Below are positions 47,778 through 56,511 of a DNA stretch of 64,000 nucleotides, piece by piece. Origin of the DNA: Streptomyces ardesiacus (lineage in GTDB: Bacteria > Actinomycetota > Actinomycetes > Streptomycetales > Streptomycetaceae); assembly GCF_003112575.1 (NCBI RefSeq), contig NZ_BEWC01000007.1:62001-126000 (forward strand). The letters are read 5' to 3'. The notes under the pieces are model-generated. The model searched no databases and was not told the DNA's origin. It saw only the letters and a list, made by a program, of their open reading frames with translations. Each line of letters begins with the position of its first letter. Position 1 is the stretch's first letter. A program made the translations under genes and the position numbers.

Positions 47778-49433
47778 GTGGCCCCTGCCGAACTCACCGT
47801 CCCCCGGTCCGCACCGTTTCGGTCCGGACGTCCGGGCGACGCGCTGCGCGCCTTCGGGCGTCGGTACCGCGTGCCGCTGCTCGCGACGCTGCCCACCGTC
47901 CCGCTGTACGCGGTGTGGTGGGCTTTCCTCGCCACGGGCGGCGGTGACCTGGCCGCGCAGCAGGCGTGGGCGGACTTCGCGTCACGGCACGGGGGTTCGG
48001 CCTACGGGCTGTTCTGGTACGGCGGGATGCACACCGCCAACTACAGCGTCATATCCCCGTACTTGATGGCGGCGCTCGGCGTGCGCACCGTCACGGTCGT
48101 CTCCGGCCTCGCCGCCTCCTGGCTCGCCGCCGTGCTGATGGTGCGGGGCGGGGTGCGCCGTCCCGTGTGGCCCGCGCTGCTCGCCTCCCTCGCGCTCTGG
48201 TGCGACGTCGCCTCGGGCCGGACCACCTTCGCGCTCGGCGTCGCGTTCGCGCTGGCCGCCTGCGTGCCGCTGGTGCGCGAGCGGCGGCTGTGGCTCGCGG
48301 GCGGGTACGCGGCGCTCGCCACCCTGGCCTCCCCGGTGGCCGGGCTGTTCCTCGCCGTGGTCGGGGCCGGGTTCCTGCTCGTACGGGACTGGGGACGCGC
48401 CCTCGTGCTGCTCATACCCCCGGCCGCCGTCGTCGGGCTGACGACGCTGTTCTTCCCCTTCACCGGGGAGCAGCCCATGCCGGCCGACCGCATCTGGCCG
48501 CCGGTCGTACTCGGCCTCGCCGTCACCGTGCTGGCCCCGCGCACCTGGCGGGTGGCCCGGTGGAGCGGGGCCGTCTACGCGCTCGGGACCGTGCTGACGT
48601 ACCTGATCGCCTCGCCGGTCGGCACGAACGTCGAGCGGTTCGCGGAGCTGTTCGCGCCCGCCGTGCTGCTGGCCGCGCTGCTCTCGGCCCCTCCCGGGCT
48701 CACCGCGGCCCGGTCCCGGCGGCTGGTGTCGGGCCTGCTGGCCGTGGCGGTCGTCTACTCGTCCGGGTGGGTGGGGAAGAAGACCGTCGACGACCTGAAG
48801 GTGTCCACGGTCGTGCCCGCCTGGGCCGCCGAGACGGACGGTGTCGTCAACGCGCTGAAGGGGCTCGGCGCCGACCGGACGCGGGTGGAGGTGGTGCCCG
48901 CCCGCAACCACCGCGAGGCCACCCTCCTCGCCCCGCACGTCAACATGGCCCGCGGCTGGAACCGGCAGCTCGACGTGGAACGCGGGCGCCTCTTCTACGA
49001 CGGCACCTTCTCCGCGGCCGCCTACCGGCAGTGGCTGGACCGGTGGGCGGTGGGCTTCGTCGTCGCGCCGCTCGGCAGGCCGGACGGCCCGGCGTGGGCC
49101 GAGGCGGACCTGGTCCGGGACCCGGAGCTGCGGCCCGAGTGGCTGGAGCCCGTCTGGCGGGACGCGCACTGGCAGGTCTACCGGGTGCGGGAGGCCGTAC
49201 CGCTCGTCTCCGCGCCCGGCACCGTCGTGTCCACCGGCCCCGCCGAGCTGGTGCTGCGGGTGGAGCGGCCCGGCGCGGTGACCGTGCGGATCGCCTGGTC
49301 GCCGTGGCTGCGCAGCGACGGCGGATGCCTCGCGCGGGAGGGCGAGTTCACCCGGCTGACGGTGGACGCTCCGGGCGAGTACCGGCTCAGCTCGCGCTAC
49401 GGTCCTTCGCCGGGGACGGGGGGTCGCTGCTGA
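47778..49433 (+). CDS. Large multispanning membrane protein (glycosyltransferase-C-like)
   Basis: A 551-residue protein: about ten to twelve hydrophobic helices in the first ~340 residues, then a ~200-residue soluble, probably extracytoplasmic domain (VVPARNHREATLLAPHVNMARGWNRQLD; YRQWLDRWAVGFVVAP). The overall plan resembles GT-C-type or MFS-unrelated polyprenyl-linked sugar transferases, but I see no clear catalytic DxD in the first loop, so the function is open. GTG at 47778 starts just before the basic N-terminus. Its last 47 bp overlap, tail to tail, the end of the GT87-PAP2 gene. Confidence 0.75.
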   Translation: MAPAELTVPRSAPFRSGRPGDALRAFGRRYRVPLLATLPTVPLYAVWWAFLATGGGDLAAQQAWADFASRHGGSAYGLFWYGGMHTANYSVISPYLMAALGVRTVTVVSGLAASWLAAVLMVRGGVRRPVWPALLASLALWCDVASGRTTFALGVAFALAACVPLVRERRLWLAGGYAALATLASPVAGLFLAVVGAGFLLVRDWGRALVLLIPPAAVVGLTTLFFPFTGEQPMPADRIWPPVVLGLAVTVLAPRTWRVARWSGAVYALGTVLTYLIASPVGTNVERFAELFAPAVLLAALLSAPPGLTAARSRRLVSGLLAVAVVYSSGWVGKKTVDDLKVSTVVPAWAAETDGVVNALKGLGADRTRVEVVPARNHREATLLAPHVNMARGWNRQLDVERGRLFYDGTFSAAAYRQWLDRWAVGFVVAPLGRPDGPAWAEADLVRDPELRPEWLEPVWRDAHWQVYRVREAVPLVSAPGTVVSTGPAELVLRVERPGAVTVRIAWSPWLRSDGGCLAREGEFTRLTVDAPGEYRLSSRYGPSPGTGGRC

Positions 49434-51570
49434 CTCCGGACGCGGGATCCCCGGCCGCCACGGGCTCCCCGGCCGCCAGGGGTTCCTTGGCCGCCGCTGG
49501 TTCCTCGGCCACCACGCCCCCCTTCGCCACCGCCCCCGGTTCCGCCGCCGTCCGGGCCGCCGGCACCGCCGTGAGGGTCCTCGCCCGCGGCCCCTGGAAC
49601 GCGTACGCCAGCCCGAAGCCCGCCGCGACCACCGCCGCGCCTCCCACCGCGTCCAGCACCCAGTGGTTGCCGGTCGCCACGATCGCGGAGACGGTGAACA
49701 GCGGGTGCAGCAGGCCCAGCGCCTTCATCCACACCCTCGGCGCGATGACCGCGATCGCCACCCCGCACCACAGCGACCACCCGAAGTGCAGCGACGGCAT
49801 CGCCGCGTACTGGTTGGTGAGGTGGGTCAGCGTGCCGTAGTCCGGCTTGGAGAAGTCCTGCACGCCGTGCACCGTGTCGATGATCCCGAGCCCCGGCATC
49901 AGCCGCGGCGGGGCCAGCGGGTAGAGCCAGAAGCCGACCAGGGCCAGCAGCGTGGCGAAGCCCAGGGAGGCGCGGGCCCAGCGGTAGTCGACCGGGCGGC
50001 GCCAGTACAGGACGCCGAGGACGGTCAGCGGGACGACGAAGTGGAACGACGTGTAGTAGAAGTCGAAGAAGTCCCGCAGCCAGCCGATCCCGACCACCGC
50101 GTGGTTGATCGTGTGCTCGATGTCGAGGTGCAGGAAGCGCTCGATGTCGAGGATCTGCCACCCGTGCTCCTCGGCGCGCGCCCGGCCCGCCGAGTTGCTG
50201 CCGCCGGTCGCCGCGAGGCGGACCTGCGAGTAGGCGGCGTAGGTGACCCGGATGAGGAGCAGCTCCAGGAGGAGGTTGGGGCGGGTCAGGACCCGGCGCA
50301 GGAAGGGCAGCAGCGGGACGTGCTGGAAACGGGCGGGCACCGGCGGCGCGTAGGCGGTCGGCACCGGGCTGTCGTAGTACGGCGACGTGCGCGGCAGGAA
50401 GGGCACGGCGACGGCGGCTGCCAGCGCGGCGAGCAGCACGACGTTGTCCCGCAGCGGGTACAGCGCCTCCATGTCCGGCAGCATCATCTTCGCGGGCAGC
50501 GTCATCACCAGGACGACGGCGACCGGCCACACGTACCGGTCGGAGGCCCGCTTGCCGACCCGGCCGACGACCGCGGGCAGGAGCCACAGCAGCTGGTGCT
50601 GCCAGGTGGCCGGGGAGACGACCACGGCCGCACAGCCGGTGACGGCGACGGCGAGCAGCAGCTGGCCGTCGCGGGCGTAGCGCACGGCGCGGCGCAGGGC
50701 CAGGACGGCGACGGCGGCGCCGAGCAGCAGGAAGAGGGCGATCTCCAGGGGGCCGGTCACGCCGAGGCGGAGCAGGACGCCGTGCAGCGACTGGTTGGCG
50801 AGGTCGTCGGCGGCGCCGCCCAGGCCGACGCCGGCCATGTGGTGCACCCAGTACGTGTACGAGTCCTGGGCCATCGCCGCCCAGGCGATCGCGGTGCACG
50901 CGGCGAACGTGACGCCCGTCGACACGGCGGCCCGTCTGCGGTCGGTGAACCACAGCAGGGGGACGAAGAGGAGCACGGTCGGCTGGAAGGCGGCGGCGAC
51001 GCCGATCAGCACGCCGCCCACGCGGTCGCCCTGGGCCCCGCGCACGGCGAAGCAGCCGAGCAGGACCAGGAGGACCGGGATGATGCTGGTCTGCCCGAGC
51101 CAGAACGCGTTGCGCACCGGCAGCGAGAGCATCAGCAGGCTGATGGCGACCGGCGCCGCCAGCAGCGACGTACGGCGTCCGACGGGCTGGGGCAGGGCGC
51201 GGGCGGCGACCAGGCCGAGGGCGACGACCAGCAGCAGCGAGCCGAAGGTCCACCCCCAGCCGAGGGCCTGCTCGGCGGCGCGGGTGAAGGGTTTGAGGAC
51301 GAGGCCGACGAACGGGGTGCCGGTGAACTGCGTGGAGTCGTAGAGCGACCCCTCCACGTGCAGGACGCCGTGCTCGCCGACCCAGGTCTCCAGGTCGGTG
51401 AGGCGTTCTCCGCGCGGGGTGCCGAGGACCGCGGCCACCTGTCGTACGGCCAGGACGGCGGCGATCAGCCACAGACCGAGACGTGCGACGCGCCATCGTG
51501 CTCTGGTCACGTCGGCGGCCGGGGCTCCGAAGGAATCCGCCGGTCGCCCACTGTGCTCCGCATTCGCCAC
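49387..51570 (-). CDS. GT87 (DUF2029) glycosyltransferase fused to a PAP2-type phosphatase
   Basis: A 727-residue membrane protein. The first ~400 residues form a GT87-type polytopic mannosyltransferase domain (early extracytoplasmic loop with YDSTQFTGTPFVG; FWLGQTSIIPVLLVLLG; PATWQHQLLWLLPAVVG). Residues about 430-650 form a second polytopic PAP2_3 domain with the phosphatase motifs AAMPSLHFGWSLW and TGNHWVLDAVGGA. The last ~70 residues are an Ala/Glu/Pro-rich tail. Polyprenol-phosphomannose-dependent sugar transfer and lipid-phosphate recycling are thus joined in one chain. GTG at 51570 follows GGGAGG. The pairing suggests lipoglycan or wall-glycan assembly. Confidence 0.85.
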   Translation of the reverse strand: MANAEHSGRPADSFGAPAADVTRARWRVARLGLWLIAAVLAVRQVAAVLGTPRGERLTDLETWVGEHGVLHVEGSLYDSTQFTGTPFVGLVLKPFTRAAEQALGWGWTFGSLLLVVALGLVAARALPQPVGRRTSLLAAPVAISLLMLSLPVRNAFWLGQTSIIPVLLVLLGCFAVRGAQGDRVGGVLIGVAAAFQPTVLLFVPLLWFTDRRRAAVSTGVTFAACTAIAWAAMAQDSYTYWVHHMAGVGLGGAADDLANQSLHGVLLRLGVTGPLEIALFLLLGAAVAVLALRRAVRYARDGQLLLAVAVTGCAAVVVSPATWQHQLLWLLPAVVGRVGKRASDRYVWPVAVVLVMTLPAKMMLPDMEALYPLRDNVVLLAALAAAVAVPFLPRTSPYYDSPVPTAYAPPVPARFQHVPLLPFLRRVLTRPNLLLELLLIRVTYAAYSQVRLAATGGSNSAGRARAEEHGWQILDIERFLHLDIEHTINHAVVGIGWLRDFFDFYYTSFHFVVPLTVLGVLYWRRPVDYRWARASLGFATLLALVGFWLYPLAPPRLMPGLGIIDTVHGVQDFSKPDYGTLTHLTNQYAAMPSLHFGWSLWCGVAIAVIAPRVWMKALGLLHPLFTVSAIVATGNHWVLDAVGGAAVVAAGFGLAYAFQGPRARTLTAVPAARTAAEPGAVAKGGVVAEEPAAAKEPLAAGEPVAAGDPASGVSSDPPSPAKDRSAS

Positions 51571-51993
51571 GCCTCGTCGGCCTCCCGCCCCGCTCGTACC
51601 GTCCGTACGTACCGTACGTGCCCCGCTGGTGCACGCGGTGTGTCGTCCCTGCGAACCCTATGAGGCTCGCACCGCCCCCGGGGGAAGACGCGGGCGGCCC
51701 CCGCTCTGCCTGACAGCCGCCCGCTTTTCGGTCCGGCAAGCGAGAAGGATCACAGCGCGCGGGCCGGGGAACGGTGCGCGGCGCGCGCATGTCCCCTGCG
51801 TGTACGCCATTTTGGTGCACAGTGCAACGAAAAGCATACCGGGCGTAAACGGCGCATCAGCGCCTATGGTCGCTTTTCTGCCCGTGGCCGAGTGCCGCGG
51901 GCCTCTTCCGGCCCGGCGACAGTGCCGCCGTACGGGTCGTGGCGCATCCCGCGCCCCCGTCCCTGTCCCCGTCGAAAGCAGGCGAGCGTAGTT
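51571..51993. other. 423-bp divergent intergenic region
   Basis: No gene found. It holds the promoters of the GT87-PAP2 gene (minus) and the MHS transporter (plus). A 5+1+5 palindrome TGCACAGTGCA lies at 51816-51826 in a locally AT-rich patch (ttttggtgcacagtgcaac), followed by AAGCATACC that may be a -10. CGTACGTACCGTACG repeats lie at about 51608-51622. Confidence 0.6.
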
Positions 51994-53400
51994 TTGTCGG
52001 CCGTCCCCGTCGCCGTTCCCCGGTCCCGTACGACCTCCGCCTCCGTCCCGCGCGCCTCCGGCGCGTCCACCGCCGCCACCGCCACCGATCCCGCGCTGGT
52101 CCGGCGTGCCGTCAAGGCGGCGGCGCTGGGCAACGCGATGGAGTGGTTCGACTTCGGCGTCTACAGCTACATCGCCGTGACGCTGGGCAAGGTCTTCTTC
52201 CCGTCGGGCAACCCGACCGCGCAGTTGCTCTCCACCTTCGGCGCCTTCGCGGCGGCGTTCCTGGTGCGGCCGCTGGGCGGCATGGTCTTCGGCCCGCTCG
52301 GGGACCGGGTGGGGCGGCAGAAGGTGCTCGCCCTGACGATGATCCTGATGGCGGCGGGCACGTTCGCCATCGGCCTGATCCCGTCGTACGCGACGATCGG
52401 CGTCTGGGCGCCGGTGCTGCTGCTGGCGGCACGGCTGGTGCAGGGGTTCTCGACCGGCGGCGAGTACGCGGGCGCGTCCACCTTCATCGCCGAGTACGCG
52501 CCGGACCGGCGACGCGGGTTCCTCGGGAGCTGGCTGGAGTTCGGCACGCTCGCCGGGTACATCGGCGGCGCCGGCCTGGTGACCCTGATGACGGCGCTGC
52601 TGTCGGACGGCGACCTGACGTCCTGGGGCTGGCGCATCCCGTTCCTGATCGCGGGCCCGATGGGCATCGTCGGCCTGTACCTGCGGATGCGCCTGGAGGA
52701 GACCCCGGCGTTCGCGGCGGAGCTGGAGAAGGCGGAGACGAACCGCCCGAAGGTGCCGCTGAGGGAGATGGTCGCCGGGCAGTGGCGGACGCTGCTGCTC
52801 TGCGTCGGTCTGGTGCTGGTCTTCAACGTCACCGACTACATGCTGCTGTCGTACATGCCGAGCTACCTGACCAGCGAGCTGAAGTACGACGAGACGCACG
52901 GGCTGCTCGTGGTGCTGGGCGTGATGGCGCTGATGATGGTCGTCCAGCCGTTCGCGGGCGCGCTGACCGACCGGGTCGGGCGGCGGCCGGTGATCGCGGC
53001 GGGCTGTGCGGGGTTCCTGCTGCTGTCCGTCCCGGCGCTGCTGCTGATCCGCCAGGGCGGCCTGCTCGCGATCGCCCTGGGCATGGGTGCGCTGGGCCTG
53101 CTGCTGGTCTGCTTCACCGCGTCGATGCCGTCGGCGCTGCCGGCGCTGTTCCCGACGCGGGTGCGCTACGGCTCGCTGTCGATCGGCTTCAACGTCTCGG
53201 TGTCCCTGTTCGGCGGGACGACGCCGCTGGTGGTGACGGCGCTGATCGGGGCGACGGGCAACATGATGATGCCCGCGTACTACATGATGGCCGCGGCCGT
53301 GGTCGGCGGCGTGGCGGTGTGGTTCATGACGGAGTCCGCCGGCCGGCCGCTGCCGGGCTCGGCGCCCGCGGTGGAGGCCGGAGCCGGAACACCCTCCTGA
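51994..53400 (+). CDS. MFS transporter, MHS (ProP-like) type
   Basis: A 468-residue, 12-helix symporter of the metabolite:H+ group. GNAMEWFDFGVYSY in helix 1, GPLGDRVGRQKVL in loop 2-3, the RLVQGFSTGGEYAGAS stretch in helix 4, DRRRGFLGSW and DRVGRRPV in loop 8-9 match ProP-like transporters of proline, betaine or other compatible solutes. Start: TTG at 51994 gives the usual N-terminal length and excludes low-complexity upstream sequence, but its ribosome site is poor. GTG at 51892 is the alternative. Stands alone between the GT87-PAP2 gene and the O-methyltransferase. Confidence 0.87.
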   Translation: MSAVPVAVPRSRTTSASVPRASGASTAATATDPALVRRAVKAAALGNAMEWFDFGVYSYIAVTLGKVFFPSGNPTAQLLSTFGAFAAAFLVRPLGGMVFGPLGDRVGRQKVLALTMILMAAGTFAIGLIPSYATIGVWAPVLLLAARLVQGFSTGGEYAGASTFIAEYAPDRRRGFLGSWLEFGTLAGYIGGAGLVTLMTALLSDGDLTSWGWRIPFLIAGPMGIVGLYLRMRLEETPAFAAELEKAETNRPKVPLREMVAGQWRTLLLCVGLVLVFNVTDYMLLSYMPSYLTSELKYDETHGLLVVLGVMALMMVVQPFAGALTDRVGRRPVIAAGCAGFLLLSVPALLLIRQGGLLAIALGMGALGLLLVCFTASMPSALPALFPTRVRYGSLSIGFNVSVSLFGGTTPLVVTALIGATGNMMMPAYYMMAAAVVGGVAVWFMTESAGRPLPGSAPAVEAGAGTPS

Positions 53401-53433
53401 AATCGTCTGCGGCGCCCGCGCCCCGTGTCTATA

Positions 53434-53488
53434 TTCGTCAGCGTTCGTCAGTGATCGTTGGCGCACCTACTTAGAACGGCTAAGTAGG
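53434..53488. promoter_or_regulatory. Direct repeats and strong palindrome before the O-methyltransferase gene
   Basis: TTCGTCAG occurs at 53434-53441 and 53444-53451 (10-bp period, same DNA face). Then CCTACTTAG (53466-53474) and CTAAGTAGG (53480-53488) form a perfect 9-bp inverted repeat with a 5-base spacer, 17 bp before the GTG start. The palindrome is a strong candidate for a TetR/MarR-type repressor site. Confidence 0.65.
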
Positions 53489-53504
53489 ACCGGAGAGACA
53501 CGGG

Positions 53505-54188
53505 GTGCACACCGGCATGAGCGAGTCGCAGCTCTGGGACGACGTCGACGCCTACTTCACCGCACACCTCGCACCGGAGGACGACGCCCTGGCGGCCGCC
53601 CGCAGGGAGAGCGACGCCGCGGGGCTGCCCCCGGTGAGCGTCACCGCCACCCAGGGCAAGTTCCTCCAGCTCCTCGCCCAGGTCCAGGGCGCCCGCACCG
53701 TCCTGGAGATCGGCACCCTGGGCGGCTACAGCACCATCTGGCTGGCCCGCGCCCTGCCCTCCGACGGCCGCCTGGTCACCCTGGAGTACAGCGCCCGGCA
53801 CGCGGAGGTCGCCACCCGCAACATCGCCCGCGCCGGGCTCGAGGCCCTCGTCGACGTGCGGGTGGGCCCGGCCCTGGAGTCGCTGCCCCAGCTCGCCGAC
53901 GAGAACCCGCCGCCCTTCGACCTGGTCTTCATCGACGCGGACAAGGTCAACAACGCGCGCTACCTCGAGTGGGCGCTGAGGCTCACCAGCACCGGCAGCC
54001 TGATCGTCGTCGACAACGTGGTCCGCGGCGGCCGGGTGGCCGACGCCGGCGCGACCTCCGACGACGTGCGCGGCACCCGCGCCGCCCTCGAACTGATCGG
54101 CAGCCACCCCCGCCTCAGCGGCACCGCGCTCCAGACGGTCGGCGCCAAGGGCTACGACGGCTTCGCGCTGGCCCGCGTGCTGGCCTGA
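53505..54188 (+). CDS. O-methyltransferase (Methyltransf_3, CCoAOMT-like)
   Basis: A 227-residue SAM-dependent O-methyltransferase. Motifs are VTATQGKFLQLL, the SAM loop VLEIGTLGGYSTIWLARAL (about 70-88), LVTLEYS, and the metal/acceptor loop FDLVFIDADKVNNARYLEWAL with VVDNVVRGG, all as in cation-dependent catechol-type enzymes. Start: GTG at 53505 after GGAG, or ATG at 53517; the shorter form is equally plausible. Its operator-like palindrome implies an inducible role, such as phenolic detoxification or secondary-metabolite tailoring. No regulator gene is adjacent. Confidence 0.9.
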   Translation: MHTGMSESQLWDDVDAYFTAHLAPEDDALAAARRESDAAGLPPVSVTATQGKFLQLLAQVQGARTVLEIGTLGGYSTIWLARALPSDGRLVTLEYSARHAEVATRNIARAGLEALVDVRVGPALESLPQLADENPPPFDLVFIDADKVNNARYLEWALRLTSTGSLIVVDNVVRGGRVADAGATSDDVRGTRAALELIGSHPRLSGTALQTVGAKGYDGFALARVLA

Positions 54189-54222
54189 ACGCCCGGTCTC
54201 CGCTCGCGGGACGGAGCGGGGG

Positions 54223-54615
54223 CTACGCCTCGTGGTAGAAGCCGACGTTGACGCTGCGCGGCTCGGCACGGTCCTGGACCACGACCTCGCCGCTGCCGCC
54301 CCTGGGCAGCGGCACGGTGCCGCCGTAGGGCAGGGACTGCAGGTGTTCGCCGATGGTCAGCCGGACCTCGCTGGAGGGGTCCGGCTGGGAGCCGCGCAGC
54401 CAGCTCAGCTGCCAGGTGCCGTCGGCTCCGCAGCGGAACTCCAGGTGGACGCGGGAGACGAACAGCCAGTCGTCCGGCGTCGACAGCCGGCACACGGACC
54501 TGTCCCTGCCCACGCGCAGCACCGCGTCGGGCTCGCTGGGCGCGTCGGCCATCTGCATGCCGGCCGTGGCACCCGCGTCCGCCGCGGTGACGGCGGCCAT
54601 GGTGAGTTCGAGCAC
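54223..54615 (-). CDS. FHA-domain-like protein
   Basis: A 130-residue protein whose core reads like a forkhead-associated domain: DAVLRVGRDRSVCRLSTPDDWLFVSRVHLEFRC, with the RVG-R and S-x-x-H phosphothreonine-binding positions, then WQLSWLRGS and a beta-rich end. The GTG at 54615 follows GAAGGAG. Such stand-alone FHA proteins bind phospho-threonine proteins of Ser/Thr kinases. No kinase is adjacent. Divergent from the DUF1992 gene across 81 bp containing the 10-bp palindrome CGACCGGTCG at 54663-54672. Its function beyond phospho-binding is unknown. Confidence 0.75.
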   Translation of the reverse strand: MLELTMAAVTAADAGATAGMQMADAPSEPDAVLRVGRDRSVCRLSTPDDWLFVSRVHLEFRCGADGTWQLSWLRGSQPDPSSEVRLTIGEHLQSLPYGGTVPLPRGGSGEVVVQDRAEPRSVNVGFYHEA

Positions 54616-54696
54616 GTGCGCTCCTTCGAGGTCCGTCGGTTCGTCGCCGCCGCATGATAGATCGACCGGTCGTGTGGTGTCCGGCACAATGGGGTC

Positions 54697-55104
54697 ATGA
54701 CCGAGCGAAAGCCACCTGGCGTCGACTTCGAATCCTGGGTCGACAAACAGATTCGGGACGCGGACGCACGCGGTGAGTTCGCCGAGCTGCCCGGCGCGGG
54801 CAAGCCCCTGCCGGGCGAGATGGACAGCACCTACGACGAACTGTGGTGGGTCAAGCGGAAGATGGCCCGCGAGGGCGTCTCCGTGCTGCCGCCCACGCTG
54901 GCCCTGCGCAAGGAGGCGGAGGACGCCCTGGAGGCGGCGGCGAAGGCCCCCTCGGAGCGGGTGGTCCGGCGCATCGTCGAGGAGATCAACGCCAAGATCC
55001 GCGAGGTCATGTTCAAGCCGCCGCCCGGCCCCCCGCTGGGTCTGAAGCCCTACGACGTCGAAGAGGTCGTACGGCAGTGGCGGGAGGGCCGGGCGGAGCG
55101 GTGA
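54697..55104 (+). CDS. DUF1992 (DnaJC28-like) family protein
   Basis: A 135-residue soluble protein matching the DUF1992 family: the start FESWVDKQIRDADARGEFAELPGAGKPL, then WWVKRKMAREGVSVLPPTLALRKEAE and a C-terminal basic helix. In eukaryotes the same domain is in DnaJC28; bacterial members are small, possibly chaperone-linked. The ATG at 54697 begins just before the conserved block. Its C-terminus (VEEVVRQWREGR) is helical. Convergent with a minus-strand operon 10 bp later. Role unknown. Confidence 0.85.
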   Translation: MTERKPPGVDFESWVDKQIRDADARGEFAELPGAGKPLPGEMDSTYDELWWVKRKMAREGVSVLPPTLALRKEAEDALEAAAKAPSERVVRRIVEEINAKIREVMFKPPPGPPLGLKPYDVEEVVRQWREGRAER

Positions 55105-55114
55105 CGCCCGTCGT

Positions 55115-55681
55115 TCACAGGCGCATCAGCCGGTCCGCCAGCTCGCGGTAGTCCCGCAGGGCCAGGCGGAGTTGCTCGGTGTCCGTGCCGGCCTCCTGCC
55201 AGGACCCGAGCAGGGACCGCCGGCGGTGCGCCAAGGCCTCCGTGAGGCGGGCGCCGAGTTCCTCCAGAACCCGGTCGGCCTCCTCCACGGAAGCACGCGG
55301 CGCGTCGACGAACCCGGCCACCGCCTGGCGCAGCCCCTCACCGAGCCGCCCGGCCTCACCGGGCGGGAGAAGCGGCCGGTCCGACAGGGGTGTGGCCGCG
55401 TCGTCCGTCACCGCCGGGGCGGACGCCGGGGCGCTTCCGCCGGCGGCAGGGGGCACGACGGGGTCGCCGGTCGAGGTGCCGGGCTCGGCAGGGTCGCCGG
55501 AACCGGCGGTGGCGCCAAGACCGCCGGGGGCCCCGGAACCAACGCCGTCGCCGGACCCGGCGTTGACGCCGCGGCCGACGGGCTCGACGCCGTCACCGGG
55601 ACCGGCGCCGGCGCCGTGGCGGGCGTGGCGCCTGCCGGTTTCGGGATCGGCGCCGGGGGTGCCTGTCGTTGCTTCGGACAT
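55115..55681 (-). CDS. Hypothetical protein sharing a domain with its neighbour
   Basis: A 188-residue protein. The first ~100 residues are Gly/Ala/Pro-rich disorder. The last ~85 form a helical domain: LRQAVAGFVDAPRASVEEADRVLEELGARLTEAL to DYRELADRLMRL. The FVD-(S/A)-PR-x-x-V-x-EADR-(L/V)-L-x-EL core also occurs in the protein encoded just upstream, so the pair is paralogous. Its ATG is four bases after the upstream stop codon; the ribosome site AAGGAG is inside the upstream gene. No known function. Confidence 0.72.
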   Translation of the reverse strand: MSEATTGTPGADPETGRRHARHGAGAGPGDGVEPVGRGVNAGSGDGVGSGAPGGLGATAGSGDPAEPGTSTGDPVVPPAAGGSAPASAPAVTDDAATPLSDRPLLPPGEAGRLGEGLRQAVAGFVDAPRASVEEADRVLEELGARLTEALAHRRRSLLGSWQEAGTDTEQLRLALRDYRELADRLMRL

Positions 55682-55685
55682 GGGG

Positions 55686-56348
55686 TCAGCTCTCCTTCGG
55701 GCTGCGCTTGGCGAGGGACCACGTGTGGGACGGACGGGCCGTCGCCGCCGGTGCTCCCTCCGTACCGGTGCGGCGCCCGGCGCCGCCGCCGTCGTGGCGG
55801 CCCGGCCGGGTCAGCGCCTCGAACAGCGCACGGGCCTCGACCATGGACGCGCGCAGCTCCTCCGTACCGGCACCGTCGCCGTCCACGCCCGCGTGCGTGG
55901 CGCGGTGCACGCGGCGGTAGCCCTCGACGTGGTGGGCGTGGTGCACGGACAGCGCCGTGAGCTGCTCCTCGTACTGCCCGCCGTCCGGGAAGCCCCGCGC
56001 ACCGGCGAGTTCCGCGAGCAGCCGGTCCGCCTCGGCGACCGCCTCGCGCGGGGAGTCGACGAAGCGCTCCTGGGCCGCGGTCCAGCGCGCCACGAAGCGC
56101 TCGCGCTCGGCGGGCTCCAGGGGCCGGGTGCGCAACGACCCGTGCCGCCGCACCCGTTCGGCCAGCTCGCGCTCGGCGGCCTTGGTGTCGCCGTCGTGCC
56201 GTGCCACGGCCAGGTCGTACTCGGGCCCGAAGCGCCGCTTCAGGCTTCCGCCGTGCCGGGGGCCCCGCGCGCGCAGGGCAAGGACGGCCGCGGCGACGAG
56301 CACGACCGCCACGACCACGATCAAAGCGATGATCACGCCTGTGGACAT
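55686..56348 (-). CDS. Membrane-anchored protein paralogous to its neighbour
   Basis: A 220-residue protein with one N-terminal helix (about 4-27, TGVIIALIVVVAVVLVAAAVL) and a cytoplasmic-looking domain with an EYD-like start (RRFGPEYDLAV) and RWTAAQERFVDSPREAVAEADRLLAEL, the same core as the next protein, followed by a His-rich helix (LSVHHAHHVEGYRRVHRA). GGAAGG precedes the ATG at 56348. The two genes form an operon. Streptomycetes often carry such a membrane protein; no enzyme activity is evident. Confidence 0.78.
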   Translation of the reverse strand: MSTGVIIALIVVVAVVLVAAAVLALRARGPRHGGSLKRRFGPEYDLAVARHDGDTKAAERELAERVRRHGSLRTRPLEPAERERFVARWTAAQERFVDSPREAVAEADRLLAELAGARGFPDGGQYEEQLTALSVHHAHHVEGYRRVHRATHAGVDGDGAGTEELRASMVEARALFEALTRPGRHDGGGAGRRTGTEGAPAATARPSHTWSLAKRSPKES

Positions 56349-56511
56349 GAGTGCCTTCCGGGTTCTCGGCCTGCCGGCCCTCCGAACGGGCCGGTTCGCG
56401 GTTCGTGTTGCCCCCGAGTCCGCGCTCAAACAGCGCTCGGCGTGCGCCCACCGCGCACCGGTGGGAAAATCCGCTTGCCCCGCGCGGGCCCGCCCGCCGA
56501 CCATGCCCGTC

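Noticed and set aside
49663..51663. Plus-strand open frame of about 660 codons opposite the GT87-PAP2 gene
   Set aside because: Composition is Gly/Arg/Asp/Gln-rich shadow sequence. The minus strand has hydrophobic helices and PAP2 motifs.
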